In this document: one piece after another, positions 1 to 7,678 of the stretch
How the letters are laid out: every line of letters starts with the position of its first letter
Numbering within the stretch: position 1 is the stretch's first letter
Assembly (NCBI GenBank): GCA_035938215.1
Contig: DASZHC010000186.1
Span: 1-25,470, forward strand
DNA length: 25,470 nucleotides
Reading direction: 5' to 3'
Source of the DNA: DASZHC01 sp035938215
GTDB lineage: Bacteria > Verrucomicrobiota > Verrucomicrobiia > Chthoniobacterales > JAFAMB01
Program-made: the position numbers and the translations under genes
The notes under the pieces: model-generated
Database searches by the model: none
The model's input: only the letters and a program-made list of their open reading frames with translations
Told to the model about the DNA's origin: nothing

Positions 1-2381
1 ATCATCACGATCAAAGCCGGTTGCTGGCTTTGGCCGACATTGCAAAACTTCAGGCGTTGTTTCACCTCTTGTCCAGTTCGCAGCCGGAAAAGTGGACTTG
101 ATTTGCGGATTTGAAGCATCTCCCTGAAGTACAGATGCGCCTGATAGATGGCGTCGAACCCGGGCCTGATCGCGGGATTCAGAAGGAAAGGGGTCATTAC
201 GGCCCAATCACCGCAATTGTCGAGCTGCTGCGGAAGACCGACGGCAAAATTATTTGTCTGGTACGACCAGTCGAGTCGATTGAACCAGTCCCCCGAGTTG
301 TAGCTGTTCCTGTCAAAGGACTTCGAGCGGAGAATATCATCCCCCGCGTGGAAGAAAGGAATTCCCTGAGCCAGGGCCACCAAGGCAATGCCTAAATTGT
401 TGGTGCGAACCCGATCATCCATCGTCGCATCCATCGGGATTCGGTACTGGTTAATATCAAACAGCGTCTGGTTATCATGGGCCGAGACGTAGTTGATCAC
501 ATCTGGCGGATCTTTCGCATAGCCGGCCGGCTGACCATTGTATCTCAATTCGGCCCCCTTAACGAGCTGTCCGTGGCTATCCATGAATTGGTAATCTTTG
601 ATTGTCGCCGCAAGGGCTAACTTTACCAGATCTCCCGCGTCTAGAAGCTGTTGAAGACGCTCACCGCGAGGGAGCGAGGAAGAGCTGTTGTCGTCATACC
701 AAAGGCCGTTGATGAATCCCTGGTTCTCGACCAGCGAATGGCCGCGGTCGTGTGGTCCTCCTCCCCGAAGCGCGTCGCGCCCCCTGTCGCTGAACGTTCC
801 TATTCCGGTTCCAGCCATGTTCGTCTGAGTCGCATTGACACCCAGGGAGTTGTCCGCCACTTCGCCGAAATCCCACCCTTCCCCATAAAGATAGATCGTC
901 GGATCGATCGCACGCAGAGCCTTCTTTATTTCCAGCAGATTATCTACGAAGCTGAAGCCCATCAGATCAAAGCGAAAGCCGTCGAGGTTGTATTCGCGCG
1001 CCCAAATCTCGAGGGTATCAAGCATCAGCTTGAAAAACATCCGATGTTCCGACGCGGTATCCGGGCAGCAAGTGTTGGCGTAGAAGTCGCCGTTGCGATC
1101 AAGCCGGTAGTAATACCCGGGTACGACTTTATCGAGAACTGAAAATGGATCCTGACCGGCGCTCGCAGTGTGATTGTAGACGACATCCATGACAACGCGA
1201 AGGCCAATCAAATGCAGGGACTCAACCATTTGCCGGAATTCTCGGATCCGGTCAAGGCCCGATGGCGCGGTTGAATAGCTTCCCTCCGGAACTCCGTAGT
1301 GATAAGGGTCGTAGCCCCAATTAAATCCGTCGCGATCTCTGACATCGACGATGGCCGCCTGTTGCAAAGGGGAGGCGGGTCCCCACGACGGGTCAATCAC
1401 AGGCACCACCTGCTCGCTTGCAAGCTCAGGTACCGAAGTGAAGTCGAAGGAAGGAAGTAGATGAACGTGTGTCAATCCTGAATCGGCAAGACTCCAGAGA
1501 TGCAGCATGCCCCTGGAAAAGAAATGAGTGAACGCCGTGTATTTGCCGCGATCTCCTATGGGGACTGTCTCGTCGGAAATTGAAAAGTCACGAATGTGCA
1601 ATTCGTACAATACGATGTCCGCCCCACTGGCCAAATGCGGTTTTGGAGCGTCCTTCCAAAGAGCCGGTTTCGCGAGCGGTGAGCTAAAGTCGACCAAAAG
1701 ACTCTTTGAAGAATCAGCGGAAAGGCCGAATGAATACGGATCCGTGACGAGGTTGGTCACCAATCGGCCTTCCTCTCTTGAATACACCTTCACTTCGTAG
1801 AGATAGTATTTTCGATTGAACCATGCGGAATCGCCGAGACGCGTTTCCCAAACTCCCGGCGGGTTTTCGGTCATCGAATAGATCACAGGAACCGTGCCCC
1901 CTGGATCGTCATAGATCAGCAGGCGCACGGACTGAGCTGTTGGAGCCCATAACCGAAACCGGACTGCACGGTCAAACGGGCGGGCCCCTAGTTGTCCGTC
2001 AAAATAAAATAGATCATCCAAAACGCCGGAAATTTGCAATGACGTCGCATCAACGGGTCGATCATCATCGAACTGTACCAGAACCAATTGCCCTTTCAGG
2101 AATCCCGGGATTTGAGTGAATAGATCTGGAGAAATCCGAAATGCAGTGGCTCCCCTCAGGTATGGGAACCGTTCAAGAACGGATTGAACAAGACCGCCGG
2201 AGACAGTTGTGAGTGGGATGAATCCACCCCCTTGCACGCCGGCGGTGCTATCTATGTTGATTCCACCCGTCGCGGAATAGTGCAACCGGTAAATGTCGTT
2301 CGGGTCGGCTCCAACCCAGGCAATCGTGTTCCGGTTGACCCAATGCGCCCTCGCCTTTGCCAGGTTTCCGACTGGATTCAA
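1..2381 (-). CDS. pulA: Pullulanase-type alpha-1,6-glucosidase (GH13), partial: C-terminus beyond the window
   Basis: The minus-strand frame stays open from about 2381 to base 1, giving about 793 residues without a stop. It matches the bacterial PulA-type debranching enzyme that hydrolyses alpha-1,6 branches of pullulan, glycogen or starch. Visible in order: an N-terminal RAHWVNRNTIAW segment and a YRLHYS strand typical of the family; a CBM48-like RLWAPTAQSVRLLIYD region; FNWGYDPYHYGVPEGSY; the GH13 region-I motif VVMDVVYNHT; GFRFDLMG with the nucleophile Asp at about 472; YGEGWDF with the acid Glu at about 501; and YVSAHDNQ with the third Asp at about 636. FFHAGDDILRSKS and YNSGDWFNRLDWS follow. 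The start is uncertain: no ATG fits, and TTG at 2381 lies 2 bases after the protease stop, implying translational coupling. No signal peptide follows that start, so the protein would be cytoplasmic unless the N-terminus is wrong. Family assignment is strong; substrate preference is inferred. Confidence 0.93.
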   Translation of the reverse strand, partial: MNPVGNLAKARAHWVNRNTIAWVGADPNDIYRLHYSATGGINIDSTAGVQGGGFIPLTTVSGGLVQSVLERFPYLRGATAFRISPDLFTQIPGFLKGQLVLVQFDDDRPVDATSLQISGVLDDLFYFDGQLGARPFDRAVRFRLWAPTAQSVRLLIYDDPGGTVPVIYSMTENPPGVWETRLGDSAWFNRKYYLYEVKVYSREEGRLVTNLVTDPYSFGLSADSSKSLLVDFSSPLAKPALWKDAPKPHLASGADIVLYELHIRDFSISDETVPIGDRGKYTAFTHFFSRGMLHLWSLADSGLTHVHLLPSFDFTSVPELASEQVVPVIDPSWGPASPLQQAAIVDVRDRDGFNWGYDPYHYGVPEGSYSTAPSGLDRIREFRQMVESLHLIGLRVVMDVVYNHTASAGQDPFSVLDKVVPGYYYRLDRNGDFYANTCCPDTASEHRMFFKLMLDTLEIWAREYNLDGFRFDLMGFSFVDNLLEIKKALRAIDPTIYLYGEGWDFGEVADNSLGVNATQTNMAGTGIGTFSDRGRDALRGGGPHDRGHSLVENQGFINGLWYDDNSSSSLPRGERLQQLLDAGDLVKLALAATIKDYQFMDSHGQLVKGAELRYNGQPAGYAKDPPDVINYVSAHDNQTLFDINQYRIPMDATMDDRVRTNNLGIALVALAQGIPFFHAGDDILRSKSFDRNSYNSGDWFNRLDWSYQTNNFAVGLPQQLDNCGDWAVMTPFLLNPAIRPGFDAIYQAHLYFREMLQIRKSSPLFRLRTGQEVKQRLKFCNVGQSQQPALIVM

Positions 2382-2383
2382 TT

Positions 2384-3331
2384 CTATCTGAAATAGAGTG
2401 TCTGTTTTCCGACGTCGATAATGCCGCCGTGTTCGAAAAAGAAATCCGCACCGATTAACCCGCCGAATTGGTACCGGAGGTCGTCCGGCCCCTCCGGAAG
2501 AGCGGTGACGCCGATTAAAACAGGCCCCAAAGGGTATTTTCCCAGATCGAACTGTTGGGCAATCGTCACGCCAACCGGACGTTCTTTTGAGTGGATGCCC
2601 TTCGCATTCACTGTCGTACCGATAACCGGAATCGCATTTTGCCTCGCAACTTGGAGCGGAAGCAAGGTTGCAAAGCCGCCAGTGTCGACTACGAAACTGT
2701 ATCGGTTCACACCAATTCGACCTTCTATTTCGAGCGCACCGGAGTGAGTAATACGCATCGGAACCGCCTTGTACCGGTGTCTTTTCGCGAATTGAACGAC
2801 CGATCGCGGATCGGCGCCCGGGGTCTCGAGAAAAATGCGCTGATTACGACAATCAATGACGGCGCTATAGCGCTGAAGTATGTCTAAGCCCAAAATGCCG
2901 TCCATTGAGACGTGGGCACCTGAATCGCGGAGTTTGGCTCGAAAATCCTTTAGATCAATCAGGGCAACGGGACCTGAGCCTAGGTTCTCGCTGCCGACGT
3001 AGAGACTATCCACGAGCGCCACAGGAACGATTCGACTATTGACCTCGATCTGTTTAGGGACTTCAACGACTCTAGCGCTTTTTGCGAGTCCTAAAACCTT
3101 CGCCTTGTTCGAATCGACGATGCTGAGCGCCGCACCCGTGTCCACCGCGAACCATGCAGGCCGATTATTGACGCGAACCGGAACAAAGAGATGATTACCC
3201 GTGCTCCGACTAAGACTCACGCCGGAAATGGATCGCGGGGGTTCGCTCGCCTTTACGCCGTGAAAAAGAGGAAAAATAGGATATCCTACAAGGCTAGCCG
3301 AGTAAATCAGAAGTCTAATGAGTCGTTGCAT
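2384..3331 (-). CDS. Exported retropepsin-like aspartyl protease with two DTG sites
   Basis: The 315-residue protein starts with a basic, hydrophobic stretch (residues 1-28, ending GVKA) that looks like a signal peptide or anchor. Two retropepsin-like halves follow, each with the catalytic triplet. WFAVDTGAALS has its DTG at about 64-66, with the partner hydrophobic-Gly motif GILGLDIL at 145-152. YSFVVDTGGFATLLP has its DTG at about 216-218, with GLIGADFF near the C-terminus. This is the architecture of bacterial 'aspartyl protease family / clan AA' proteins, which probably cleave peptides in the periplasm; the physiological substrate is unknown. The start codon lies 9 bases from the divergent TPR gene's start, so any promoter must sit inside that gene's 5' end. 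The pullulanase gene follows almost without a gap, so the two probably share a transcript. Catalytic class is well supported by the DTG motifs; the biological role is inferred. Confidence 0.87.
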   Translation of the reverse strand: MQRLIRLLIYSASLVGYPIFPLFHGVKASEPPRSISGVSLSRSTGNHLFVPVRVNNRPAWFAVDTGAALSIVDSNKAKVLGLAKSARVVEVPKQIEVNSRIVPVALVDSLYVGSENLGSGPVALIDLKDFRAKLRDSGAHVSMDGILGLDILQRYSAVIDCRNQRIFLETPGADPRSVVQFAKRHRYKAVPMRITHSGALEIEGRIGVNRYSFVVDTGGFATLLPLQVARQNAIPVIGTTVNAKGIHSKERPVGVTIAQQFDLGKYPLGPVLIGVTALPEGPDDLRYQFGGLIGADFFFEHGGIIDVGKQTLYFR

Positions 3332-3340
3332 GGTGCTGTC

Positions 3341-4102
3341 ATGAATAATACACGATTTCTTTTCACAATGTTCCTAGCTTTGCTGGGACTTCATCTGGTT
3401 TTCAATGGCGCGCAATCCGGATGGGCGCAAAACCCGTCCGGATGGGGCGAGATCTGGAAACAGCGCATGACAATAGGCCAAGCGCAACTAGATGACGCAT
3501 TCAAACTTGCGGAATCCGGAAAAGTTGATCAGGCACTCGCGGCGATCGACCGGGTGATAGCAGCTGACCCGGGCAACTGGCGGTCCTATTTCTTGAAATC
3601 AGCCGTTTTGGTTCTCGCCAGGCGTGGTGAAGAGGCGTTGAAGCAGATCGATACGAGTATCAACCTGGCTCGGAAAAGTAACGTCTCGCCCGGCCTGCTT
3701 GCGGAACTTTACGCTAGCAAGGCCAGAAGTTGCATCGAGTACGGACGCTCCGGGGAAGCAAAGAAATCCTTAGAACAATCAGCCCGTCTGCAGCCGAACG
3801 ATCCTTCAACACTGAACGATCTTGCGTGGCTGCTTGCCACTTCGCGGGACAGCCGGGTTCGCGATGGCCGGCGAGCCGTAGCTCTTGCCCGGCGGGCATG
3901 CGAGCTGAGCCAATGGAAAAACGCGTTTTCGATTGACACGTTGGCCGCGGCGTCCGCCAGTGCCGGCAACTTTTCTGATGCCGTAAAATATCAAGAACTG
4001 GCGATCTCAAGGTTGGATTCAGGCGACCGCAAGGCTCAGGCAGGAGGGATGCAGCAGAGACTTCAGCAATATGCGAGCGGCCGGGCATTCACCTCCATCT
4101 AG
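3341..4102 (+). CDS. Secreted tetratricopeptide-repeat protein
   Basis: A 253-residue protein with a clear signal peptide: MNNTRF, a hydrophobic core FLFTMFLALLGLHLVF, then a likely cleavage after GWAQ. The frame also opens at 3191, but that extension overlaps the divergent protease gene and reads as junk, so ATG 3341 is preferred. The mature part is helical, with TPR-like units: DDAFKLAESGKVDQALAAIDRVIAADPGN, then WRSYFLKSAVLVLARRGEEALKQ, and AKKSLEQSARLQPNDPSTLNDLAWLLATS. The last is followed by DGRRAVALARRACELSQWKNAFSIDTLAAASASAGNF. The 'LNDLAWLLATS...ALARRACEL...IDTLAAA' block is a TPR form common in Planctomycetes and Verrucomicrobia. TPRs mediate protein contacts, so this is probably a periplasmic scaffold or adaptor. 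No enzymatic motif is visible. It faces sppA tail to tail. The partner is unknown. Confidence 0.85.
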   Translation: MNNTRFLFTMFLALLGLHLVFNGAQSGWAQNPSGWGEIWKQRMTIGQAQLDDAFKLAESGKVDQALAAIDRVIAADPGNWRSYFLKSAVLVLARRGEEALKQIDTSINLARKSNVSPGLLAELYASKARSCIEYGRSGEAKKSLEQSARLQPNDPSTLNDLAWLLATSRDSRVRDGRRAVALARRACELSQWKNAFSIDTLAAASASAGNFSDAVKYQELAISRLDSGDRKAQAGGMQQRLQQYASGRAFTSI

Positions 4103-4103
4103 T

Positions 4104-4121
4104 GAGGCCGCGCCTCAGACC
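4104..4121 (+). repeat. Dispersed 18-bp palindromic repeat, copy 1 (GAGGCCGCGCCTCAGACC)
   Basis: The sequence lies two bases after the TPR gene's last base, between two convergent genes. It has a GAGGC-CGC-GCCTC hairpin core, 6 bp counting the flanking T/A. The identical 18 bases recur at 24240-24257 and, reverse-complemented, at 6061-6078. No T tract follows, so a classic intrinsic terminator is not supported. Confidence 0.75.
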
Positions 4122-4210
4122 GGTGAGACGCAAGGATCTCAGGTCGCGTTGGGAGCAGTGCCGATCGGTGAAGCAGACTCGCTCTTATAGTTGGCGCTCA
4201 CAAATACGTG

Positions 4211-6022
4211 TCAGTTCCAGAGAATACCTGCTGGAAACCGGCTGTAAATTCCCTTCGGATCATTGAGGGCCCGCAGATCCTTATATTGGTCTTCGAACTG
4301 CTCAAACCCCAAGCGTATCGGATCAAACTTGGCTACCGGAGGTCTGGGCGCCGCTTTCAGTATTTCCTGAAGCTTTTCATTAAATTCTTTGCGCGCGGGA
4401 AACTCCGTGATCACGGGATGCGCCCCTAGATGAGCAAGATTCCCAGCGTACGAAACTGCGGAGCGCAACCCGCCGACTTCGTCGACGAGCTTGATCTTTT
4501 GAGCTTCGATCCCGGACCACACACGGCCCTGGGCAATTTCGTCGACCCGGGGAACCGGGATATTGCGGCCGTCCGAAACGCGTTTTAGAAAGTCATCATA
4601 AAACTTGTCGACCGCTCTTTGCAGGATTGCCAGATCAGCCTCCGATTTCTGTTTGAACGGGGAAAACAGCGTCGTCAGCGGCGTGGTGGTGGTAACTGAA
4701 TCGGTCGTAATCCCATTGGTCTTCGCTAATTCTTCGAAATTCACCTGCAAGCCAAAAACACCTATGCTGCCAGTAACGGTCGTCGGCTCCGCGAAGATAT
4801 GGCTTGAGGCAGCCGAAATGTAATATCCACCCGACGCGGCATAACCTCCCATTGAAACAATTACCGGCTTTACGGCTTCCGCGCTTTTCAACTCGCGGTA
4901 GATCTGTTCGGATGCAAAGCCACTTCCGCCGGGGCTGTTGACTCGCAGCACGATTGCCCGGACGCTCGGATCAAGCCGGAGCTTCCTGATTTCGCGCGCA
5001 TATCTATCTCCTCCGACATTTCCGGCCATCCCCTCGCCGTCGACGATCTCCCCTTCGGCGTAGACGACCGCAATATGAGGCGTGTCCGTCGAAGCCGCCC
5101 CTGTCCTCACCCCTATTGCCGCCAAGTAAGAGGAAACCGTCGTTTGGGGGAAGGTGTTGTTCTTCTTATCCTCGCCATAGCGCGCCTTGAGCCGTTCGAT
5201 GATTTCCGATTGGGACACGAGCTCTGTGGCGAGCTTGCTTTTAACGGCAAGTTCACCGTCGATTAGACCGTTGTCGTTTATCAGTTTTTCCAGGGTGCCA
5301 GGGGCCAGCGCTCTCGCCTGTTCGATTGTGTTCCTTACCTCGCTCCAGACGTCATCAAATAGTTTCTGTAATTGTTCCCTGTTCTCGGGGCTCATGTTTT
5401 CGCGAATGTACGGTTCCACGAACGACTTGTATTTGCCGACGCGAAATACCTGAATGCCGATCCCGTACTTCTTGAGCGCCCCGGCAAAATAGAGCGGGAT
5501 CGTTGACGGACCGCGCAAGACAAACTCGGCTTGGGGATCCGCGAAAATTTCGTCGGCGACCGATTCCAGGTAGTAGGCGGGCGCGAAGGGAAACTGCAGA
5601 TAGGCGTAAACGGGCTTCTGCGATTGCTTGAAATTAGCCAGAGCTTCGCGCACCTCCTTTAGCGCTGGATAACTTGAAGCGTAGTTGGTGACCGGCAAAA
5701 GGTTCCCTGTCAGAAAGATTCCTTTAATCTTCGGATCGGTTGCCGCACGGCTGATCGCCTGCAGCACCTCTCTCAGGCTCACCTGGGCGGGTTGTTGATC
5801 CTCGGAAAAAGCGGACAGCAGCTGGCTAGGCTCGAACTGCTGCGGCGCATCGGTGATTGGAGTGGCCACGTCAAGAACCAAGAGCGCCTTGTCCGGCAAC
5901 TTTGGCTCTTTTTGCGAAGCCCCGATCAGAACCACAATCGCAATCAAGCCCATAAAGGCGCAGCCAATCAGAAAAAGGATTGCAAAGAACGTACCGAAGA
6001 AAGAGGCGAAGAATGTTTTCAT
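4211..6022 (-). CDS. sppA: Signal peptide peptidase SppA, 67K type (S49 serine protease)
   Basis: The 603-residue length is close to the 67K-type SppA of E. coli (about 618). An N-terminal membrane anchor (residues about 4-34, FFASFFGTFFAILFLIG...) precedes two tandem S49 domains. The catalytic Lys sits in the N-terminal domain in FRVGKYKSFVEP (about K199). The nucleophile Ser sits in the C-terminal domain in MGGYAASGGYYIS (about S397), after the VNSPGGSGFAS oxyanion-type loop. Both residues of the Ser-Lys dyad are present, so it should be active. SppA degrades leftover signal peptides in the inner membrane, with the active site facing the periplasm. It is preceded by the HAD phosphatase gene on the same strand, about 57 bases away, with a palindromic repeat in the gap. 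The start ATG at 6022 immediately precedes the membrane anchor. No clear Shine-Dalgarno sequence is seen. Confidence 0.95.
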   Translation of the reverse strand: MKTFFASFFGTFFAILFLIGCAFMGLIAIVVLIGASQKEPKLPDKALLVLDVATPITDAPQQFEPSQLLSAFSEDQQPAQVSLREVLQAISRAATDPKIKGIFLTGNLLPVTNYASSYPALKEVREALANFKQSQKPVYAYLQFPFAPAYYLESVADEIFADPQAEFVLRGPSTIPLYFAGALKKYGIGIQVFRVGKYKSFVEPYIRENMSPENREQLQKLFDDVWSEVRNTIEQARALAPGTLEKLINDNGLIDGELAVKSKLATELVSQSEIIERLKARYGEDKKNNTFPQTTVSSYLAAIGVRTGAASTDTPHIAVVYAEGEIVDGEGMAGNVGGDRYAREIRKLRLDPSVRAIVLRVNSPGGSGFASEQIYRELKSAEAVKPVIVSMGGYAASGGYYISAASSHIFAEPTTVTGSIGVFGLQVNFEELAKTNGITTDSVTTTTPLTTLFSPFKQKSEADLAILQRAVDKFYDDFLKRVSDGRNIPVPRVDEIAQGRVWSGIEAQKIKLVDEVGGLRSAVSYAGNLAHLGAHPVITEFPARKEFNEKLQEILKAAPRPPVAKFDPIRLGFEQFEDQYKDLRALNDPKGIYSRFPAGILWN

Positions 6023-6060
6023 TCGTTTATCAATGATAATCTGCTCGGAGGGATTTCGCT

Positions 6061-6078
6061 GGTCTGAGGCGCGGCCTC
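6061..6078 (-). repeat. Dispersed 18-bp palindromic repeat, copy 2 (reverse orientation)
   Basis: GGTCTGAGGCGCGGCCTC on the plus strand is the exact reverse complement of the 18-mer at 4104 and 24240. It lies in the short gap between the end of the HAD gene and the start of sppA, so here it would be transcribed within the operon and could fold as a small hairpin. Confidence 0.75.
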
Positions 6079-6079
6079 G

Positions 6080-6742
6080 CTAATCGTAGACCTCCTCGAA
6101 TAGGATTTTGCCCAGTTCGGGGAAACCTCGAACAACGATGTCCGCTCCTGCTGCCAACAAACTATCCGAGGAAAACGAAGTTGTGATTCCAACCGTCTGA
6201 CATCCAGCCGCCTTCGCGGATCGGACGCCGTTTGTCGAATCTTCAACAACCAGACATCGCGAAGGAGGATATCCGATTTTCTCCGCTGTCCTCACATAGG
6301 GTTCGGGGTCCGGCTTCCCGTGGATAATATCGTTTCCTGTAACTACGAAGTCGAAATAACCCGCTAATCCGAATTGCTTAAAGGCAAGTTCCTGGATGTC
6401 TCTTTGCGCCGACGTGGTCAGGGCCATAGGCCATTTCTTTGCTTTACACCGGCGCAAGAAAAGGAGAACACCTTCCACCAGCGTGACCTCCTTGAAGAGC
6501 GTTCGAAAGGCATCAATGCGCAGCTGCATAATCCGCGAAAGATTTTCAGCCGAATTAGTCATTTCCCGAAGAGTACCTGCGCAATCGAGCTCGGTGGATC
6601 CCTTGAATTGTTTCGTGTCCGACAAAGTAATCCTGCGACCCAACCGGTCACTTGCTTCAATCAGCGACCGTTCATGAGCAGGCTCCGAATCGATGACAAC
6701 ACCGTCTAAGTCGAGCAATATTGCGCATATGTTTGAGAGCAT
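6080..6742 (-). CDS. HAD-superfamily phosphatase (beta-phosphoglucomutase / phosphoglycolate phosphatase-like)
   Basis: About 220 residues from ATG 6742. The frame continues upstream to 6994, but that part overlaps the divergent gene and lacks family resemblance, whereas MLSNICAILLDLDGVVIDSEP is a canonical HAD N-terminus. All four HAD motifs are visible: motif I LLDLDGVV with the nucleophile and acid/base Asp pair (D11, D13); motif II LTTSAQ (about 109-113); motif III Lys in HGKPDPEPY (about K143); motif IV VVEDSTNGVRSAKAAG (E167, D168). The helical cap between motifs I and II places it in subfamily IA, which includes beta-phosphoglucomutase and small-molecule phosphatases. The substrate cannot be read from sequence. 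It lies upstream of sppA on the same strand and diverges from the NTF2-like gene across a palindromic 41-base gap that may carry shared regulation. Confidence 0.9.
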   Translation of the reverse strand: MLSNICAILLDLDGVVIDSEPAHERSLIEASDRLGRRITLSDTKQFKGSTELDCAGTLREMTNSAENLSRIMQLRIDAFRTLFKEVTLVEGVLLFLRRCKAKKWPMALTTSAQRDIQELAFKQFGLAGYFDFVVTGNDIIHGKPDPEPYVRTAEKIGYPPSRCLVVEDSTNGVRSAKAAGCQTVGITTSFSSDSLLAAGADIVVRGFPELGKILFEEVYD

Positions 6743-6769
6743 TTGCGAGCTTCGCAACTCATGAGTTGC
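6743..6769. promoter_or_regulatory. Overlapping inverted repeats in a divergent intergenic gap (possible operator)
   Basis: Between the HAD start (6742) and the NTF2-like start (6784) lies a perfect 16-bp palindrome, GCAACTCATGAGTTGC, at 6754-6769. It overlaps TTGCGA-GCT-TCGCAA at 6743-6757. Stacked dyads in a short divergent gap are what a dimeric repressor site would look like. A regulator is not encoded nearby, so the role is inference. Confidence 0.45.
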
Positions 6770-6783
6770 AGAAAATCTAAGTT

Positions 6784-7314
6784 TTGACGCCATTTTCCAA
6801 GACTCTGCCCGTTTGTTTCCTCGCCGCGCTTGCTGCGGGGTCAAACGCCATTTGCGCCGAACAGAAACCCGGAGCTTCTCAAAGAACCTCGCACATGACG
6901 GACGAAGCGAAATCGGCAATCGCCTCCGAACTGACTTCGGTGATCGAACAATATATCGAAGCAGGACAGACGACGGATCCGCGCGACCGTTCAAAGTATT
7001 TGGCTCCCAAGGTGTTTTATTTCGGACATGCGCTTACCCGCCAGCAGGCGGAGAGACAAATCATTTCCCTCTATCGACGTTGGCCCACCCGCAAATATGG
7101 CCCTTTGGAAGAACCCGAAATTTTTGCAGTTCCAGAAAAACGCGATGTCTACAAGGTGACAGGCACATACGAATATGATCTGGCAAACCCCGGTGAGCAT
7201 CTGAGTGGAAAATCAAAGATAACCTGTGTTCTCGAGCATAGTTTGGGCCGCACCCGGATCATTGGATTGGATGAGAAGCTGATTAGTGACACGACGAAGT
7301 ATCTCCGCGATTAA
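6784..7314 (+). CDS. Small exported protein, possibly NTF2/SnoaL-like fold
   Basis: A 176-residue frame starting at TTG 6784; a stop codon lies two codons upstream, so the start cannot be moved earlier. The next in-frame ATG (about 6895) would remove the signal peptide. Residues 1-25 (SKTLPVCFLAALAAGSNAICA) form a hydrophobic signal with a plausible AxA-type cleavage, which favours the TTG start. The mature part has a helix (EAKSAIASELTSVIEQYIEAG), then beta-rich YLAPKVFYFGHALTRQQAERQIISLYRRWPTRKYGP. It continues with DVYKVTGTYEYDL, SGKSKITCVLE and RIIGLDEKLI. This order (helices, a 'x-R-Q-W-P' stretch, then paired strands with a GxSxxT-like segment) resembles NTF2-like exported domains. No catalytic residues can be named. 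Function unknown. Confidence 0.75.
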   Translation: MTPFSKTLPVCFLAALAAGSNAICAEQKPGASQRTSHMTDEAKSAIASELTSVIEQYIEAGQTTDPRDRSKYLAPKVFYFGHALTRQQAERQIISLYRRWPTRKYGPLEEPEIFAVPEKRDVYKVTGTYEYDLANPGEHLSGKSKITCVLEHSLGRTRIIGLDEKLISDTTKYLRD

Positions 7315-7678
7315 GTTCAGATGAGACGCAGTCCGCGGGGACTCGCATTCGTTTCTTCGCGCATGCAGATTCACATTGAATCGTTGCATAGGTGATTCCA
7401 AAGAGTGAGAGCAAATCACTGTTCACTTTTTTGATACGGCGCCCCAAGGCCTTCAGAGAGTTTCCCGGCGCACAGATGTTAGGGGAAAATATCACAACTT
7501 GCCGATGGAAAAGAATCCCCTCATACAGGGAGGGGATTGAGATTCAAGATTGCCTGGCACATATTATGCTGTGCACCACATCGGGGCGGTGCGCTGGACC
7601 TTGTTGCCTAGTTGAGCAGGAGACGGATCAAGCCGATGTCCGCCTGAAATCTCCAAGGAACCAACAAAAAATTTGGCA
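7315..7678. other. 364-base gap without a convincing gene; contains a 9-bp inverted repeat
   Basis: No reading frame here shows protein-like composition. The clearest structure is AATCCCCTC (7514-7522) and GAGGGGATT (7530-7538) around a 7-base loop, a perfect 9-bp stem not followed by a T tract. Shortly after is GCACA-N8-TGTGC around a TATTATG stretch at about 7558-7575. The region leads directly into the unrecognised gene at 7679 and could hold its promoter or a structured leader. I see no known riboswitch or ncRNA signature. Confidence 0.4.

Noticed and set aside
651..1142. Plus-strand 163-codon open frame within the pullulanase region
   Set aside because: The minus-strand pullulanase frame covers the same bases and carries catalytic motifs (GFRFDLMG, YGEGWDF); the plus frame has no domain features.
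2248..2451. Minus-strand open frame bridging the protease end and pullulanase start
   Set aside because: It is a different phase from both real genes and its protein has no recognisable segments, whereas both neighbours have motifs in their own frames.
3191..3340. N-terminal extension of the TPR gene
   Set aside because: It overlaps the divergent protease gene and would bury the signal peptide that begins at 3341.
6743..6994. N-terminal extension of the HAD phosphatase
   Set aside because: Arg-rich, unlike HAD proteins, and antisense to the signal-peptide-bearing exported gene; MLSNICAILLDLDG is the natural start.
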